From: Bacteroidales bacterium
GTDB taxonomy: Bacteria > Bacteroidota > Bacteroidia > Bacteroidales > Lentimicrobiaceae
Assembly (NCBI GenBank): GCA_016709025.1
Contig: JADJEQ010000019.1
Span: 202,984-266,983, forward strand
Direction: 5' to 3'
DNA length: 64,000 nt
Shown here one piece after another: positions 36,970 to 47,195 of this stretch (positions are counted from its first letter, which is position 1; every line of letters starts with the position of its first letter). A program made the translations under genes and the position numbers. The notes below the pieces were generated by a model. It was not told the origin of the DNA and did not search any database. It saw nothing but the letters and a program-made list of their open reading frames with translations.

Positions 36970-39144
36970 TTAACTATTAAATTCAGTAGGCAGGAGTATT
37001 AAAAATTCAGTTCCTTTATCTGTTTCACTCTCAACGGTTATTTTTCCTCCCAGCTTTTCAACAAAGTCATGGCAGAGTATCAGGCCCAGACCTGTGCCAT
37101 TCTGGGCGCGGCTTCCGGAAGGCTGAAAGGATTCCTCTTTGCTGAACAGTCTGGCGAGTCTCTCCGGTGAAATCCCTTTTCCGGAGTCCTTTACCGATAA
37201 GGTGAGATTCTTTTGGTTTCTAATGGCTGAAACGGTGATGTTTCCTCCCGGGTTGTTAAATTTCACAGCATTCCCAACGAGATTCCCCAATATGATGCGC
37301 AGTAGGGTAACATCTGTATTCAGGCTTTCATCTGCTTCTACTTCATTGTGAAGCTGGATGTTATTCTCCATTGCCCCGGCTTTTACCGTTTCAAAAACAC
37401 TGTTGATGACCTTATGCAAATGGCATAATTCAGGCTTGATTTCGATGGCTCCCCTTTGGGATTTTGACCAGAACAACAGGTTATCGAGCAATTGAAATGT
37501 GTTTCGGGCAGATTGGTAAATGTTGCCTGCATAAAACCGGAGTGTTTCTTTATCAGCTGTTTCCGCCTCGTCATAAAGCATTTCAGATAGGTTCAGCAAT
37601 GCTGAAAATGGATTCCGGATGTCGTGGGCTATGATTGAAAACAGTTTGTCTTTTGTAGCATTTGAAGCATGCAGCAGATCAGCCTGTTTTTGAATCTCGG
37701 AATTTTTCTCTGTAAGTTCGTTATAGGCAACTTTAAGTTTTTTGCGCCCGGTCAATACGACTATTGCCAGGGACGAAATCATCAATAAAATGATGATTAT
37801 GGCAAATGTTATTATCCTTTGATTCCTGATTACCTGCTGCTGATATTGGTTCTCTGCTACAAGCCGGGCATTGTCATCCTCAATATTTTTTACTTCATAC
37901 CGGGTCTGTATCTCTTCCAGAAGTTGATTTTTCTCAACTTTTTGCAGGGAGTCTTTATTGTTCACATAAGCTTCAAGGTAATCGAGTGCATTTAAAGAAG
38001 AGCCACTTTCTTTATGTATTTTATATAGAATGAAATTGACATCTGCGAGAACAGTAATATCATTCAACGAATCACCAATTTTCATCGCTTTCATTGCAAG
38101 GTTATCTGCCTCGCCGAGATTGTTCATAAATAACTGTTGCCATGCCATTCCGCTCAATGCAAGAGCTTGATTCCATGGATTTTGCAATTCAGAATAAACT
38201 GTAGATGCCTCGGAGTAACGCTGAAAAGCTTCCTTGTAATTGTTTATTGAACTGTAAGAGGATGCAAGCTGCATCAGGTTATTGCCCAGATATTCCCTGA
38301 AACCAGCCTGCCGGTTTATTTCAATCGCTTTCCGGTACTCAGCTATTGCTTTTTCCGGTTTTCCGGTTTCCTGGTATAACAATCCCAATCCATGAATGGA
38401 AGCTGCTTCAAATTGCTTATTGTTTATTGCCCTTGCTTCGATGATACTGACCCGGAACATTTGTTCTGCCTTGTCGAAGCGTTTCATTTCCTGGTAGATG
38501 GAAGCGATGTTGTTGGAAGTACGGGATATCCCAAATGGATTTTTCCTCCGGACTTCCAGGTCATAAACTTCAAGATATAAATTCAGCGCTTCATCGCTGT
38601 TCCCAAGTTCTTTGTAAATAAGTCCCAGGTTATTCAGGTTGCCGGCTATCTCAAATGTGTCTTTTATCTGGCGGAAAATTACAAGTGCCTGGCTCTGGAA
38701 ATCAAGTGCTTTTTTAAAGTTTTTCCTATCACGGTGGATAACCCCGAGCAGATTCAGTATTTTAGCTTTGTGATAGGGCTCCTTTAAACTTTCGATCTGA
38801 ATAAGTGCTTTTTCAGCAAACGGCAGGGCCTCAGCCATTTTACCCTGAATTATATTCACAGCCGCCATATTTCTGTTTGCAAGAGCAAGCCCTTTGTTGT
38901 ATGATTGTGATTTGGCCAGCGTCAGGGCTTCCCGGGTAAGTAACAGGGTACTATCAGGGTTCGTGAATTTTAACTCCCATCCCAGTTCATTGAGCAGGTC
39001 GGTTCTGGTTTTCCCAACGGAACCTTGTATTTTATGCTCCAGACTATCAATAAGAATTGAATTCTGCCCGGTTAAAACAGGTGCAAAAAAACAAATTAAA
39101 TACGTCAAAAGCAGCAATTTGCGCATACTGTTAGGTAATTTCAT
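36970..39144 (-). CDS. TPR-sensing membrane histidine kinase
   Basis: 724 residues from MKLPNSM. Signal peptide, six to eight tetratricopeptide repeats in the periplasm (~60-400; e.g. GNLNNLGLIYKELGNSDEALNLYLE), a single transmembrane helix (RIITFAIIIILLMISSLAIVVL, about residue 445), a coiled linker, then a complete kinase: H-box FSIIAHDIRNPFS, N-box NLVGNAVKFN, G1 DSGKGIS, G2 GTGLGLILC. No receiver domain and no adjacent regulator, so its partner is encoded elsewhere. A start at MRKLLL (39126) is also possible. Confidence 0.88.
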   Translation of the reverse strand: MKLPNSMRKLLLLTYLICFFAPVLTGQNSILIDSLEHKIQGSVGKTRTDLLNELGWELKFTNPDSTLLLTREALTLAKSQSYNKGLALANRNMAAVNIIQGKMAEALPFAEKALIQIESLKEPYHKAKILNLLGVIHRDRKNFKKALDFQSQALVIFRQIKDTFEIAGNLNNLGLIYKELGNSDEALNLYLEVYDLEVRRKNPFGISRTSNNIASIYQEMKRFDKAEQMFRVSIIEARAINNKQFEAASIHGLGLLYQETGKPEKAIAEYRKAIEINRQAGFREYLGNNLMQLASSYSSINNYKEAFQRYSEASTVYSELQNPWNQALALSGMAWQQLFMNNLGEADNLAMKAMKIGDSLNDITVLADVNFILYKIHKESGSSLNALDYLEAYVNNKDSLQKVEKNQLLEEIQTRYEVKNIEDDNARLVAENQYQQQVIRNQRIITFAIIIILLMISSLAIVVLTGRKKLKVAYNELTEKNSEIQKQADLLHASNATKDKLFSIIAHDIRNPFSALLNLSEMLYDEAETADKETLRFYAGNIYQSARNTFQLLDNLLFWSKSQRGAIEIKPELCHLHKVINSVFETVKAGAMENNIQLHNEVEADESLNTDVTLLRIILGNLVGNAVKFNNPGGNITVSAIRNQKNLTLSVKDSGKGISPERLARLFSKEESFQPSGSRAQNGTGLGLILCHDFVEKLGGKITVESETDKGTEFLILLPTEFNS

Positions 39145-39201
39145 CACAAATATATAAGGAAATGCAATATTATGACCAGAAACCTTACGAATTGAATTCA
39201 A

Positions 39202-39586
39202 CAGGTTAATGGTTCGGAGTTCTGATTGTAACCCTTTTCAGAATTATATTTGATTTACAGGCAATAATTTGTTTGACAATGATTTGAAATATCCGGTAAC
39301 AATGTACTGATAACACTGCCTTTCCTCTGATTTGGAAGAATGTGAAACAGTGGAACTATCAATATTAACTTAAAAAATGTTGGATCTGCCGGATTGCTAT
39401 CTTCACAAGAATGACTATTATTGTTTCGTTAACCTTAGTCTTTCAATGGTAAATAATCTGACATGCAACCATCATTCTAAACGGGAATTCCGCGGACTCC
39501 GGAATACCCGGCAAAATTGATGTGAATCCTTGAACCACAAGCATAAAACCCGGATCTCCAAATAAATCAATTACATTTCTAATCAT
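39202..39586. other. Gene-free intergenic gap
   Basis: No gene, RNA or repeat recognised between the divergent kinase and C69 peptidase genes. It must hold both promoters; a TATATTTG at 39245-39252 is far from either start and I assign no role to it. Confidence 0.4.
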
Positions 39587-41233
39587 ATGAAAAAACTGAT
39601 CTTCGTTTCATTCATTCTCTTACTGCTGTTTGGCTTTTCAAGAACAGCCATTGGTTGTACCATCATTGCTGTAGGTAAAAAGGCAAGCAAAGACGGCTCT
39701 GTTATTGTCTCACATACCGACTGCGGTGATAATTCCAGGTTTAAGGTGATGCATGGCCGGAGTTATCCCAAAGGAGCCATGGCACCTGTTTACTGGGGCC
39801 TGCAGGAAGTGCGGCAGCCACTCGACAGCATGGGGAAAGTGATAGGATATATTCCCCAGGTAGAAAGAACCTACACCTACATCCGTTCGGCTTATTCCCA
39901 CATCAATGAGTTTCAGCTTGCGATCGGCGAAAGCACCATGAGCCAGCGCGAAGAGTTAAAAATCAAACGGGAAGAGAGCAAACAAATTATGACCATTGAG
40001 CAGGCCCAGATTTTTGCGCTGGAACGCTGCAAAACGGCCCGTGAAGCCCTTGAACTGATTACACATCTGCTCGACACTTATGGTTTTCTTCCTTCCTGTG
40101 TGGATGAATCGGAATGCCTGGCCATCGCAGATCCCAACGAGGTATGGATACTGGAAGTCTATAGTGTGGGGCCGGGATGGGAACCAGGCAAAGGCAAGCC
40201 GGGTGCTATCTGGGCTGCAAAACGTCTGCCTGACGACCATGCCACCATCATTGCCAACTGGAGCATTATTAAAGAAATTAATATAAAGGACAAGGCAAAT
40301 TACAGGGCCTCTTCCAATTATATGAGTGCCGGAATCGAGCGCGGCTGGTACGATCCTGCATCGGGAAAGCCATTTGTATGGCAGGATGTATACGCTCCGC
40401 TTCCACGTGAATGGGCAACCTCACGCCTCTGGATGTTTTACAGCAAATATGCACCCGGTATCAAAGATATGCCCGACCGGACGCTGAAATCCCCTTTCGA
40501 TACCCAAAATCCTTACATCCAGTATGTTGAACCTCTGAGTCTGTATCCTTTCTCCTGCATTCCTGCTGAAAAAATCAGTGTTCAGGATGTGATGGCCATG
40601 CAGCGTTCTACCTTTGATGGTACAATATACGATATGTCGAAACACCCGGCCTATTTTGTACCCGATGGCAAGGGTGGTATGAAATACAGCAACATGGCAA
40701 CCCCTTTCCCGACCAGGAACCTTCGTGAATTGCTTGGCATTACCTGGCGGCGGAATGTTGCCCGGGGCGGATATGGCATGGTTGCCCAACTGCGCTCATG
40801 GCTGCCCGCTGAGATTGGAGGAATATACTGGGTTTACCTCGATAACCAGGCCGTTGGGCCGTATCTGCCGGTTTATTGCGGAGTTCAGCAAATACCGGAA
40901 TCGTATGCCACCTTCAATCCCGACCAATTCGACGATGCCAGCGCCAAATGGACCTTCGATGAAGTTGACAACCTGCTTTACCTTAACTGGCAGGAAGGAT
41001 TTAAACTTGTCAAGGCGGAACAGATTGCCCTTGAAGAGAGCTTTTTTACGGAAATTCAACAGGAAGAAGCAGTTTTCCAGGCTTTGCTGAAGGAAGACCG
41101 TGTAAAAGCACTTGAGTCAATTACTATAAAAGTTGGTGAAAGAGCTGCCAGAAACGTGGAGGCATACCGCAAACTTCGTAAAACGCTGCTGACAAAATTT
41201 ACGAACAACCGGCAGGGGATTAATTTCCAATAA
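39587..41233 (+). CDS. Family C69 dipeptidase, exported
   Basis: 548 residues. The signal peptide (MKKLIFVSFILLLLFGFSRTAIG) ends immediately before Cys24 of CTIIAVGKKASKDGS, so cleavage exposes the N-terminal cysteine nucleophile of this Ntn-type peptidase. Further family features are SHTDCGDNSRF (~43-53) and the block ECLAIADPNEVWILEV (~175-190). Probably periplasmic or surface-associated peptide degradation. Stands alone; no terminator seen. Confidence 0.9.
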   Translation: MKKLIFVSFILLLLFGFSRTAIGCTIIAVGKKASKDGSVIVSHTDCGDNSRFKVMHGRSYPKGAMAPVYWGLQEVRQPLDSMGKVIGYIPQVERTYTYIRSAYSHINEFQLAIGESTMSQREELKIKREESKQIMTIEQAQIFALERCKTAREALELITHLLDTYGFLPSCVDESECLAIADPNEVWILEVYSVGPGWEPGKGKPGAIWAAKRLPDDHATIIANWSIIKEINIKDKANYRASSNYMSAGIERGWYDPASGKPFVWQDVYAPLPREWATSRLWMFYSKYAPGIKDMPDRTLKSPFDTQNPYIQYVEPLSLYPFSCIPAEKISVQDVMAMQRSTFDGTIYDMSKHPAYFVPDGKGGMKYSNMATPFPTRNLRELLGITWRRNVARGGYGMVAQLRSWLPAEIGGIYWVYLDNQAVGPYLPVYCGVQQIPESYATFNPDQFDDASAKWTFDEVDNLLYLNWQEGFKLVKAEQIALEESFFTEIQQEEAVFQALLKEDRVKALESITIKVGERAARNVEAYRKLRKTLLTKFTNNRQGINFQ

Positions 41234-41484
41234 GTAGCATCAATGTTATTACTTAAGCATTCTGTTTTCATCCAAAGTTCAGCATTGTTACCGGCGAACC
41301 ACTCAGTTGCCACTGACAGATTTACTGTTCTCGGATCTCAGGAAGGCTCATAGTTTTTGATTGTTGTTGTTGATCTTCATTATTTATCAGGATTGCTGTT
41401 TCGCAGGAAGACAATTCGCATTTGAGTATAACAATAGAGTGGTTCCTATAAAAGAATATCATAAATTTACACAAAACAAATTTC

Positions 41485-41955
41485 ATGACATACACAGCCC
41501 CGAAAAAGCCTCTTTCTGTTTATTTACTTGCATTTTTGCTTGTTTTCACCGGAGTGGGAGGCATTTACGGAGGTTATTCGCTGACTGCAGCACCTGATGG
41601 CAGAATCATGCAAATGAACACCGATATCCTGAGCAACAGTCCGTTCAATACTTTTCTGATACCCGGAATTATACTTCTCATCTTCAACGGAATTCTGCCG
41701 TTGTTAATCGCCTGGGGGCTATTTATAAAACCACCCTGGCAATGGCCTGAATGGATTAACCTTTATCACAAACAGCACTGGTGCTGGACTTTTTCGCTCT
41801 ATTATGGTTTTATCCTGATTATATGGATAAACGTTCAGATTATCATGCTTGGATTTTCTTCATTATTGCAACCGGTTTTTGCCTTAACCGGGGCATTGAT
41901 TTCCATACTAACACTCTTTCCCACTGTTTTTCATTATTATAGAAAACACTTGTAG
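41485..41955 (+). CDS. Four-helix membrane protein of unknown function
   Basis: 156 residues with four hydrophobic segments (~14-30, 52-75, 92-115, 118-140), a Lys/Pro-rich cytosolic start (MTYTAPKKPLSVYLLA) and a basic end (YYRKHL). Pattern typical of small DUF membrane proteins; no family recognised. Followed by heptad repeats. Confidence 0.6.
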   Translation: MTYTAPKKPLSVYLLAFLLVFTGVGGIYGGYSLTAAPDGRIMQMNTDILSNSPFNTFLIPGIILLIFNGILPLLIAWGLFIKPPWQWPEWINLYHKQHWCWTFSLYYGFILIIWINVQIIMLGFSSLLQPVFALTGALISILTLFPTVFHYYRKHL

Positions 41956-41984
41956 GAAACGCCAGGCTCCAGGTTAAAAGCTTG

Positions 41985-42530
41985 AAGTCTAAAGTAAAAA
42001 GTAATGATTCAAGATTCATTCAACAAGCAGGCAGTTGGCAGTTGGCAAAAAAAGAAACCGGAGGTCAGTGGTCAGAAGTCGGAGGTCGGAAGTCAGAAAA
42101 AAGAAGTAAGAGGTAGGAAGTAAGAGGTAAGAGCAGTGTCATTTCGTAATTCGTAATCCGGATTCCGCACCCAAAGGAAGTGAGCTCACCAAAGGTAATC
42201 CAAAATTTGAAGTCGGAAGTCGGAGGTCAGAAGTCGGATGAAGAATGAAGAATGAAAGAGAGTAAGGTTTGGGTTTCGCCCCCCCCCCCCCCCCGTCCCT
42301 CCTAGGAAGCAGAGTAAGGTTCCGCCCCACGTCCCTTCATGGAGTAGGAAGTAAGAAGTAAGAGGTAAGAGCAGTTTCATTTCGAAATCCGCAATTTGAA
42401 GTCGGAAGTCGGAGGTCAGAAGTCAGAAGTCAGAAGAAAGATATGTAACTATATGATTATTAATGTGTTTGTAAGAAAATTTGATATTAGGTTTTGGATA
42501 TTGGATATTAGAAATTAGATATTAGAATTT
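41985..42530. repeat. Heptad-repeat block with 16-C homopolymer
   Basis: No gene. Degenerate 7-base units of at least four families: GAAGTCG/GAGGTCA (42060-42105, 42205-42240, 42397-42440), GAAGTAA/GAGGTAA (42104-42135, 42348-42372), GAATGAA (42237-42257) and GATATTA (42480-42530). A run of sixteen C residues occupies 42279-42294. An about 40-base segment around GAAGTAAGAGGTAAGAGCAG is repeated. Frames read here are artefacts. Confidence 0.85.
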
Positions 42531-42536
42531 CCCTTC

Positions 42537-43250
42537 TTACCCCCGCAGACTAATTTGCTCCAGATTCGGAATGTCAAGCAAAAGGATATTCTTATCCTCC
42601 AGCCTGATCAGGCCTTCTTTTTCAAATGTTTTCAACAGTTTTACAGTGCTTTCGGTTGAGAGGCCTGCAAAGTCTGCAATGTCTTTGCGGCTGAGGAAGG
42701 GAAACACATCTTCTCCAACCTGTTCTTTCCAGAGGTAAAGCAGGGCCCCGGCCAGGCGGCCATTCATCTGCTTGTACATCAGATCGTGGATAGAAACGTA
42801 AAGTTTGCTGTTTTGCTCGCAATAACGGTTGATGATGTTGTATGCAAAGCTTCCGTTGCCTTTTATGAGTCCTGAAACAGCCTCTTTTTCAATCAAACAG
42901 GCGGTGGTTTCACGCAGGGCTACAACTGAATAATTGTATGTATGGTTGTTGAATGCCACCGACAAACCTACAAATTCGCCACCTTTAATCAATCTGAGGT
43001 TAAAATTGCGGGTGGCATCTCCTTCAACGTATTGTTTGGCCAGTCCGTCCATAACAAAGAGTACACTGGATGCAAAAGCACCCTGTTTTGTCAGGTTTTC
43101 GCCTTTGCGGAAAACAACCCGGGTTTTACTATTGCGGGCCAACTCTATTTCTTCCGGTAATAGGTTCTGGAAACAGGGGGCATCAATATGACTGAATGAA
43201 CAGTCTTCGGGCGGTATAAAGGTTTTCATCGGAGGCGGATTTAATTGCAA
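42537..43250 (-). CDS. Crp/Fnr-family transcription regulator
   Basis: 237 residues: N-terminal cyclic-nucleotide-binding-like beta roll (~30-150; VFRKGENLTKQG, GGEFVGLSVAF), a dimerisation helix, and a winged helix with RKDIADFAGLSTESTVKLLKTFEKEGLI (~190-218). It lacks the N-terminal cysteine set of oxygen-sensing Fnr, though Cys17 and Cys26 are present. Divergent from the GH38 gene across a repeat-filled gap, so it may regulate that gene, but nothing in the sequence proves it. Confidence 0.88.
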   Translation of the reverse strand: MQLNPPPMKTFIPPEDCSFSHIDAPCFQNLLPEEIELARNSKTRVVFRKGENLTKQGAFASSVLFVMDGLAKQYVEGDATRNFNLRLIKGGEFVGLSVAFNNHTYNYSVVALRETTACLIEKEAVSGLIKGNGSFAYNIINRYCEQNSKLYVSIHDLMYKQMNGRLAGALLYLWKEQVGEDVFPFLSRKDIADFAGLSTESTVKLLKTFEKEGLIRLEDKNILLLDIPNLEQISLRG

Positions 43251-43274
43251 ATATAATGTATTGGTTTGATAGAA

Positions 43275-43495
43275 GCCTGAAGTCGGAAGTAAGAAGTCAG
43301 AAGTCGGAAGTCAGAAGTCAGAAGAAGAAGATGATGATGATGAAGAGGCTGAGAGACGAAGGGACTGAGAGACTATGAGTAGTGGGTAGTAATCTCAGCA
43401 GATCTGTCAAACTGTTAAACCAGCCACCAGTAACCAGTAACCAGCAACCAGTAACCAGCAACCAGTAACCAGTAACCAGCAACCAGTAACAGATC
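43275..43495. repeat. Heptad-repeat block (GAAGTCG and AACCAGY)
   Basis: GAAGTCG/GAAGTCA units fill 43275-43325, a GAT/GAA triplet run lies at 43320-43345, and AACCAGY units (AACCAGT, AACCAGC) fill 43421-43492. It sits in the divergent promoter gap between the Crp/Fnr and GH38 genes. No gene. Confidence 0.85.
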
Positions 43496-43608
43496 TTGGA
43501 TAATAATTCAATATTTCTGAGAAGTACTAAAAATAATTCAAAATGTGACTTACTTTTGAACTGTATCCATGACAAGTCCGGAGAGGTGTTTAAGAAATTC
43601 AATAAAAT

Positions 43609-46600
43609 ATGAGAAAGCTGATTTTTCTGTTTCTACAGCTGGTTATAAGTGCTGCACTTTTTGCCCAGGCTACGGTAAATCAAAATACCACCCTTGTGAA
43701 TGGTTTTGGTAAAAAAATTTCGGGAGATGATTTTATTTACCACTCCTCCATTCCGGTTGCCAGGGAGAGCCTGCTGATCAGGGCAACCGATGGAAAATCG
43801 ACCATGGTGTGGGAAACCGCTCCTGTTCCCGCTAAGCTGAACACCGGGACAGTTACGTTCAGCTGGCTTGCAGGTATCGGCTCTTCTCCCGGTAAAGCAA
43901 GTTTTGACCTTTCGGTAAACGGGATTAAGAAATTTACCATCTGGGCCGATGGTTCAGATGAATGGTCGCTGAAAAGCGATGACGGAACTACACTTTCATT
44001 CAAAAAGGATCTCACGGATCAGCATGGCGACCGGTTCGGGTTTATATACCTTACAATGCAGGCAAGCAGTTTAATTCCGGGGCAACCGGTCACCCTTCAG
44101 GTAACAGGTGGCAATTTTAATAAGACTTCCTGGTACATGACTTTCAGGTTTGCTGTTGAAAACGGATTGACGGTAAAAGCTTTACCAGCCATTTCAGAAG
44201 CTGATGGAAAGCAATACCAGCTTGGTGTTGCAGGCATCCTTCATTTTGGTGAAAGTGCAGCTGCGAAGGTCTTTATGGATGGCAAACTGGTCAATGAGTC
44301 GCAGGTTAACTTCGGCTACAACTATGTGAAACTCCGGCTGCCGGTTGTAAAAACCAGGAAGATAGTGAACTACCGCCTCGAAATAGCTGATCAGGTCTGG
44401 AAAGGAAAACTTGAACTGAATCCGGTGAGAAAATGGCGGGTAAATTTTGTACAGCACACCCACACCGACATAGGTTATACCCGTTCACAAACGGATATTC
44501 TGGCCGAGCACCTGCGTTTTATTGACTTTGCGCTGGATTATTGCGACAATACAGATGGTTATCCGGAAGAATCAAAATTCAGATGGACCTGTGAGTCATC
44601 GTGGGCTGTGGATGAGTATCTTAAATGCCGCCCTGCCAGTCAGATCGATCGTCTGAAACAACGGGTAAAAGAGGGCAGGATTGAGCTCACAGGGATGTAT
44701 TTCAACTTCAGTGAGCTTCCCGACGAACAAACTCTTGCTGCATCACTTCAGCCATTGAAACGAATCCGCGAAAGCGGAATGGAAGTGAAAACGGCCATGC
44801 AGAACGATGTGAATGGCATCGGATGGAGTCTGAACGATTATTACACCGATCTCGGCGTCAGGTACCTGAATATGGGAACCCATGGACACCGGGCATTGAT
44901 CTGTTTCGACAAACCAACCCTTTTCTGGTGGGAATCACCATCGGGCAGGCGGATGCTGGCCTTTCGTGCCGAGCATTACATGACCGGAAATACCGTTTTT
45001 AAAATACATGCGGGCGATTTCAATGCATTTGAAGATGAATTGCTTACTTACCTTCTGAACCTGGAAGCAAAAGGTTACGAATATGACCTGATCTCAATTC
45101 AGCACTCGGGTTACCTGGTCGACAATTCACCGCCTTCCACACTGGCTTGTGATATGATCCGTCAATGGAATGAGAAATACACCTGGCCGAAACTTAAAAC
45201 GGCTTCTGCGACTGATTTTTTTGAAGAAATGGAGGAGAAACATGGCGATAGTTTTCAGGTGATCCGCGGGGCCTGGCCCGATTGGTGGACCGATGGGTTC
45301 GGAGCATCTGCCCGTGAGGTGGCGACTACCCGCCAGGCCCAGAGCGACCTGATTGCCAATACTGCCGGTCTTACCATGGCTGCATTGCAGGGAGCCGTTT
45401 TGCCTGACAAGATCGCAGACCGGATCGAAACAACCAATTCTGCCTTGTTGTTTTATACCGAACATACTGTCGGGTATCACAATAGTGTAAGGGAACCCTT
45501 CCATAAATACACCATGGAACAGCGTTCACTCAAGGAATCGTATGCCTGGGAGGCCAGTCGAAGGGCGCGAATGCTGGGCGAAGAAACCATGGGATTGCTT
45601 CAAAACTTTATTGCCCGGGAAAAAGATCCTTCACTGGTGGTTTACAATACCCTCAACTGGAATCGGAGCGGTTTGCTCAGGGTGTATATTGATCATCAGA
45701 TATTGCCGAGATATACTCCTTTCTCCATAACCGACCAAACCGGAAATCCAGTTACAGCCCAGCCGGTTGAGCATCATTCTGATGGCACTTACTGGGAAGT
45801 GTGGGTGGATAATATTCCTGCTTTCGGATATAAGAAGTTCGTAATCAGAACCGGGAAGTCAGGGGAAGTTCAAACCCTGCCAATGGAAGTCAAGGAAATG
45901 AAAAGCATAGAAAATCAATGGTATAAAATTGTGATTGACACTGAAAAAGGCGCTATTTCCGGTATTACCGACAAGGAATTGAATCTGGAACTGGTTGATC
46001 AAAATGCGGCTTATGGCATCGGGGAGTTTATTTATGAGTTGCCCGACAACCGCTCGCAGATGGAGTCGTGGAAGCTTGACAACTTTACCCGCGAAGGGCT
46101 TGAAAAGGTTTGGTTTGATGGATATGAAGAAGGAGAAGTATGGAATACCGTGAAATTCAGGGGGAACACCCGTGCTGCCAACCGCGACAATACCTATGAA
46201 TTTGAAATCAGGTTGTTCAACACCACCAAACGCATCGATCTTGTTTACGGCATCGAGAAGAAACTGGTTACCGATCCTGAAGGGATATACATTGCCTTTC
46301 CGTTTGCCCCCGGCAACGGACAACTCGCATTTGATGTGCAGGGAGGTGAGGTCAGAGCCGGTATCGATCAGATTCCGGGCTCTTCCAACGATTGGAATAC
46401 GGTACAGAACTATGCACGCCTCTCAAACGATCAGGCGCAGATTGTACTGTGTTCATCAGAAAATCCACTGATGCAGTTTGGCGGCATCAACACCGGGCGT
46501 TATAAAGCCGGTGCAAAGCCCGAAACCACTCATATTTACGGTTGGCCCATGAACAATTACTGGACCACCAACTTCAATGCCGACCAGCATGGCGGGCATA

Positions 46601-46977
46601 CCTGGACTTATACAATTACGAGCAAATCCGGGAATGAAATGCAGGAAGCCATCCATTATGGCTGGGGTTACCGTACTCCTTTCCTGAGCCGTGTTTTACC
46701 CGGAGGGGGCAACGGGCAGACCGCCTGGGATGGGTCGTTCATCACCGGATGGCCGGAAAATCTTTTACTGGTGAGTGCCATGCCTGAAGAAAACGGCAGA
46801 ACAGCGGTATTTCATGTCCGGGAAACGGGCGGTAAAAGCTGTATTCCCGCGCTTCAGAATGGTCAAAACCGGGAGCTCCTTCAATGCATACAGGTGGATG
46901 TAACCGGCACTCCGGTTGAAGGCGGAAGCCTGGAAATAAAACCATTTGAATCGAAGTTCTTCAGAGTGGAATGGTAG
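43609..46977 (+). CDS. Exported GH38-like alpha-mannosidase family protein
   Basis: 1122 residues with a signal peptide (MRKLIFLFLQLVISAALFAQ). Residues ~21-275 form an N-terminal beta-sandwich region. The catalytic GH38 domain begins near 277 with the metal motif HTHTDIGYT (His283, His285, Asp287), and Asp400 in QNDVNGIGW is the candidate nucleophile. The middle alpha-helical domain and a C-terminal beta domain (YKIVIDTEKGAIS onward) are as in family members. No T9SS sorting domain, so periplasmic. The specificity could be alpha-mannoside or another linkage. Confidence 0.85.
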   Translation: MRKLIFLFLQLVISAALFAQATVNQNTTLVNGFGKKISGDDFIYHSSIPVARESLLIRATDGKSTMVWETAPVPAKLNTGTVTFSWLAGIGSSPGKASFDLSVNGIKKFTIWADGSDEWSLKSDDGTTLSFKKDLTDQHGDRFGFIYLTMQASSLIPGQPVTLQVTGGNFNKTSWYMTFRFAVENGLTVKALPAISEADGKQYQLGVAGILHFGESAAAKVFMDGKLVNESQVNFGYNYVKLRLPVVKTRKIVNYRLEIADQVWKGKLELNPVRKWRVNFVQHTHTDIGYTRSQTDILAEHLRFIDFALDYCDNTDGYPEESKFRWTCESSWAVDEYLKCRPASQIDRLKQRVKEGRIELTGMYFNFSELPDEQTLAASLQPLKRIRESGMEVKTAMQNDVNGIGWSLNDYYTDLGVRYLNMGTHGHRALICFDKPTLFWWESPSGRRMLAFRAEHYMTGNTVFKIHAGDFNAFEDELLTYLLNLEAKGYEYDLISIQHSGYLVDNSPPSTLACDMIRQWNEKYTWPKLKTASATDFFEEMEEKHGDSFQVIRGAWPDWWTDGFGASAREVATTRQAQSDLIANTAGLTMAALQGAVLPDKIADRIETTNSALLFYTEHTVGYHNSVREPFHKYTMEQRSLKESYAWEASRRARMLGEETMGLLQNFIAREKDPSLVVYNTLNWNRSGLLRVYIDHQILPRYTPFSITDQTGNPVTAQPVEHHSDGTYWEVWVDNIPAFGYKKFVIRTGKSGEVQTLPMEVKEMKSIENQWYKIVIDTEKGAISGITDKELNLELVDQNAAYGIGEFIYELPDNRSQMESWKLDNFTREGLEKVWFDGYEEGEVWNTVKFRGNTRAANRDNTYEFEIRLFNTTKRIDLVYGIEKKLVTDPEGIYIAFPFAPGNGQLAFDVQGGEVRAGIDQIPGSSNDWNTVQNYARLSNDQAQIVLCSSENPLMQFGGINTGRYKAGAKPETTHIYGWPMNNYWTTNFNADQHGGHTWTYTITSKSGNEMQEAIHYGWGYRTPFLSRVLPGGGNGQTAWDGSFITGWPENLLLVSAMPEENGRTAVFHVRETGGKSCIPALQNGQNRELLQCIQVDVTGTPVEGGSLEIKPFESKFFRVEW

Positions 46978-47195
46978 CCGGCCTGAATGTCGGAACTGAA
47001 TTCATTCGGGAACAGGATTTTTAAAGGTCTTTCTGACGATTCCCGAATTTTGTTACTACCGGCATATGTTCCATATGCTTTATATGCGCTTTCAACATTT
47101 AATTATGCACCTTCAACCCATTTTACTTTTACAGGGGTGAGGGCCGGTCTACTTTTGCCTCGTGAACAAAATGATCAACCTTAAAATCAAAAATC

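Noticed and set aside
42139..42380. Pro/Gly-rich reading frames over the C-run
   Set aside because: Composition follows the poly-C and heptad sequence; no conserved features.
43318..43602. Open frames encoding WLLVTGYWLLVTG-type peptides (here and at 50321-50596)
   Set aside because: They are translations of AACCAGY heptads; because 7 is not a multiple of 3 the array cycles through frames and gives regular peptides by arithmetic. No start context or family.
46987..47184. 65-residue frame between GH38 and the barrel gene
   Set aside because: No signal, motif or start context; composition is not gene-like and it ends just before the barrel leader.
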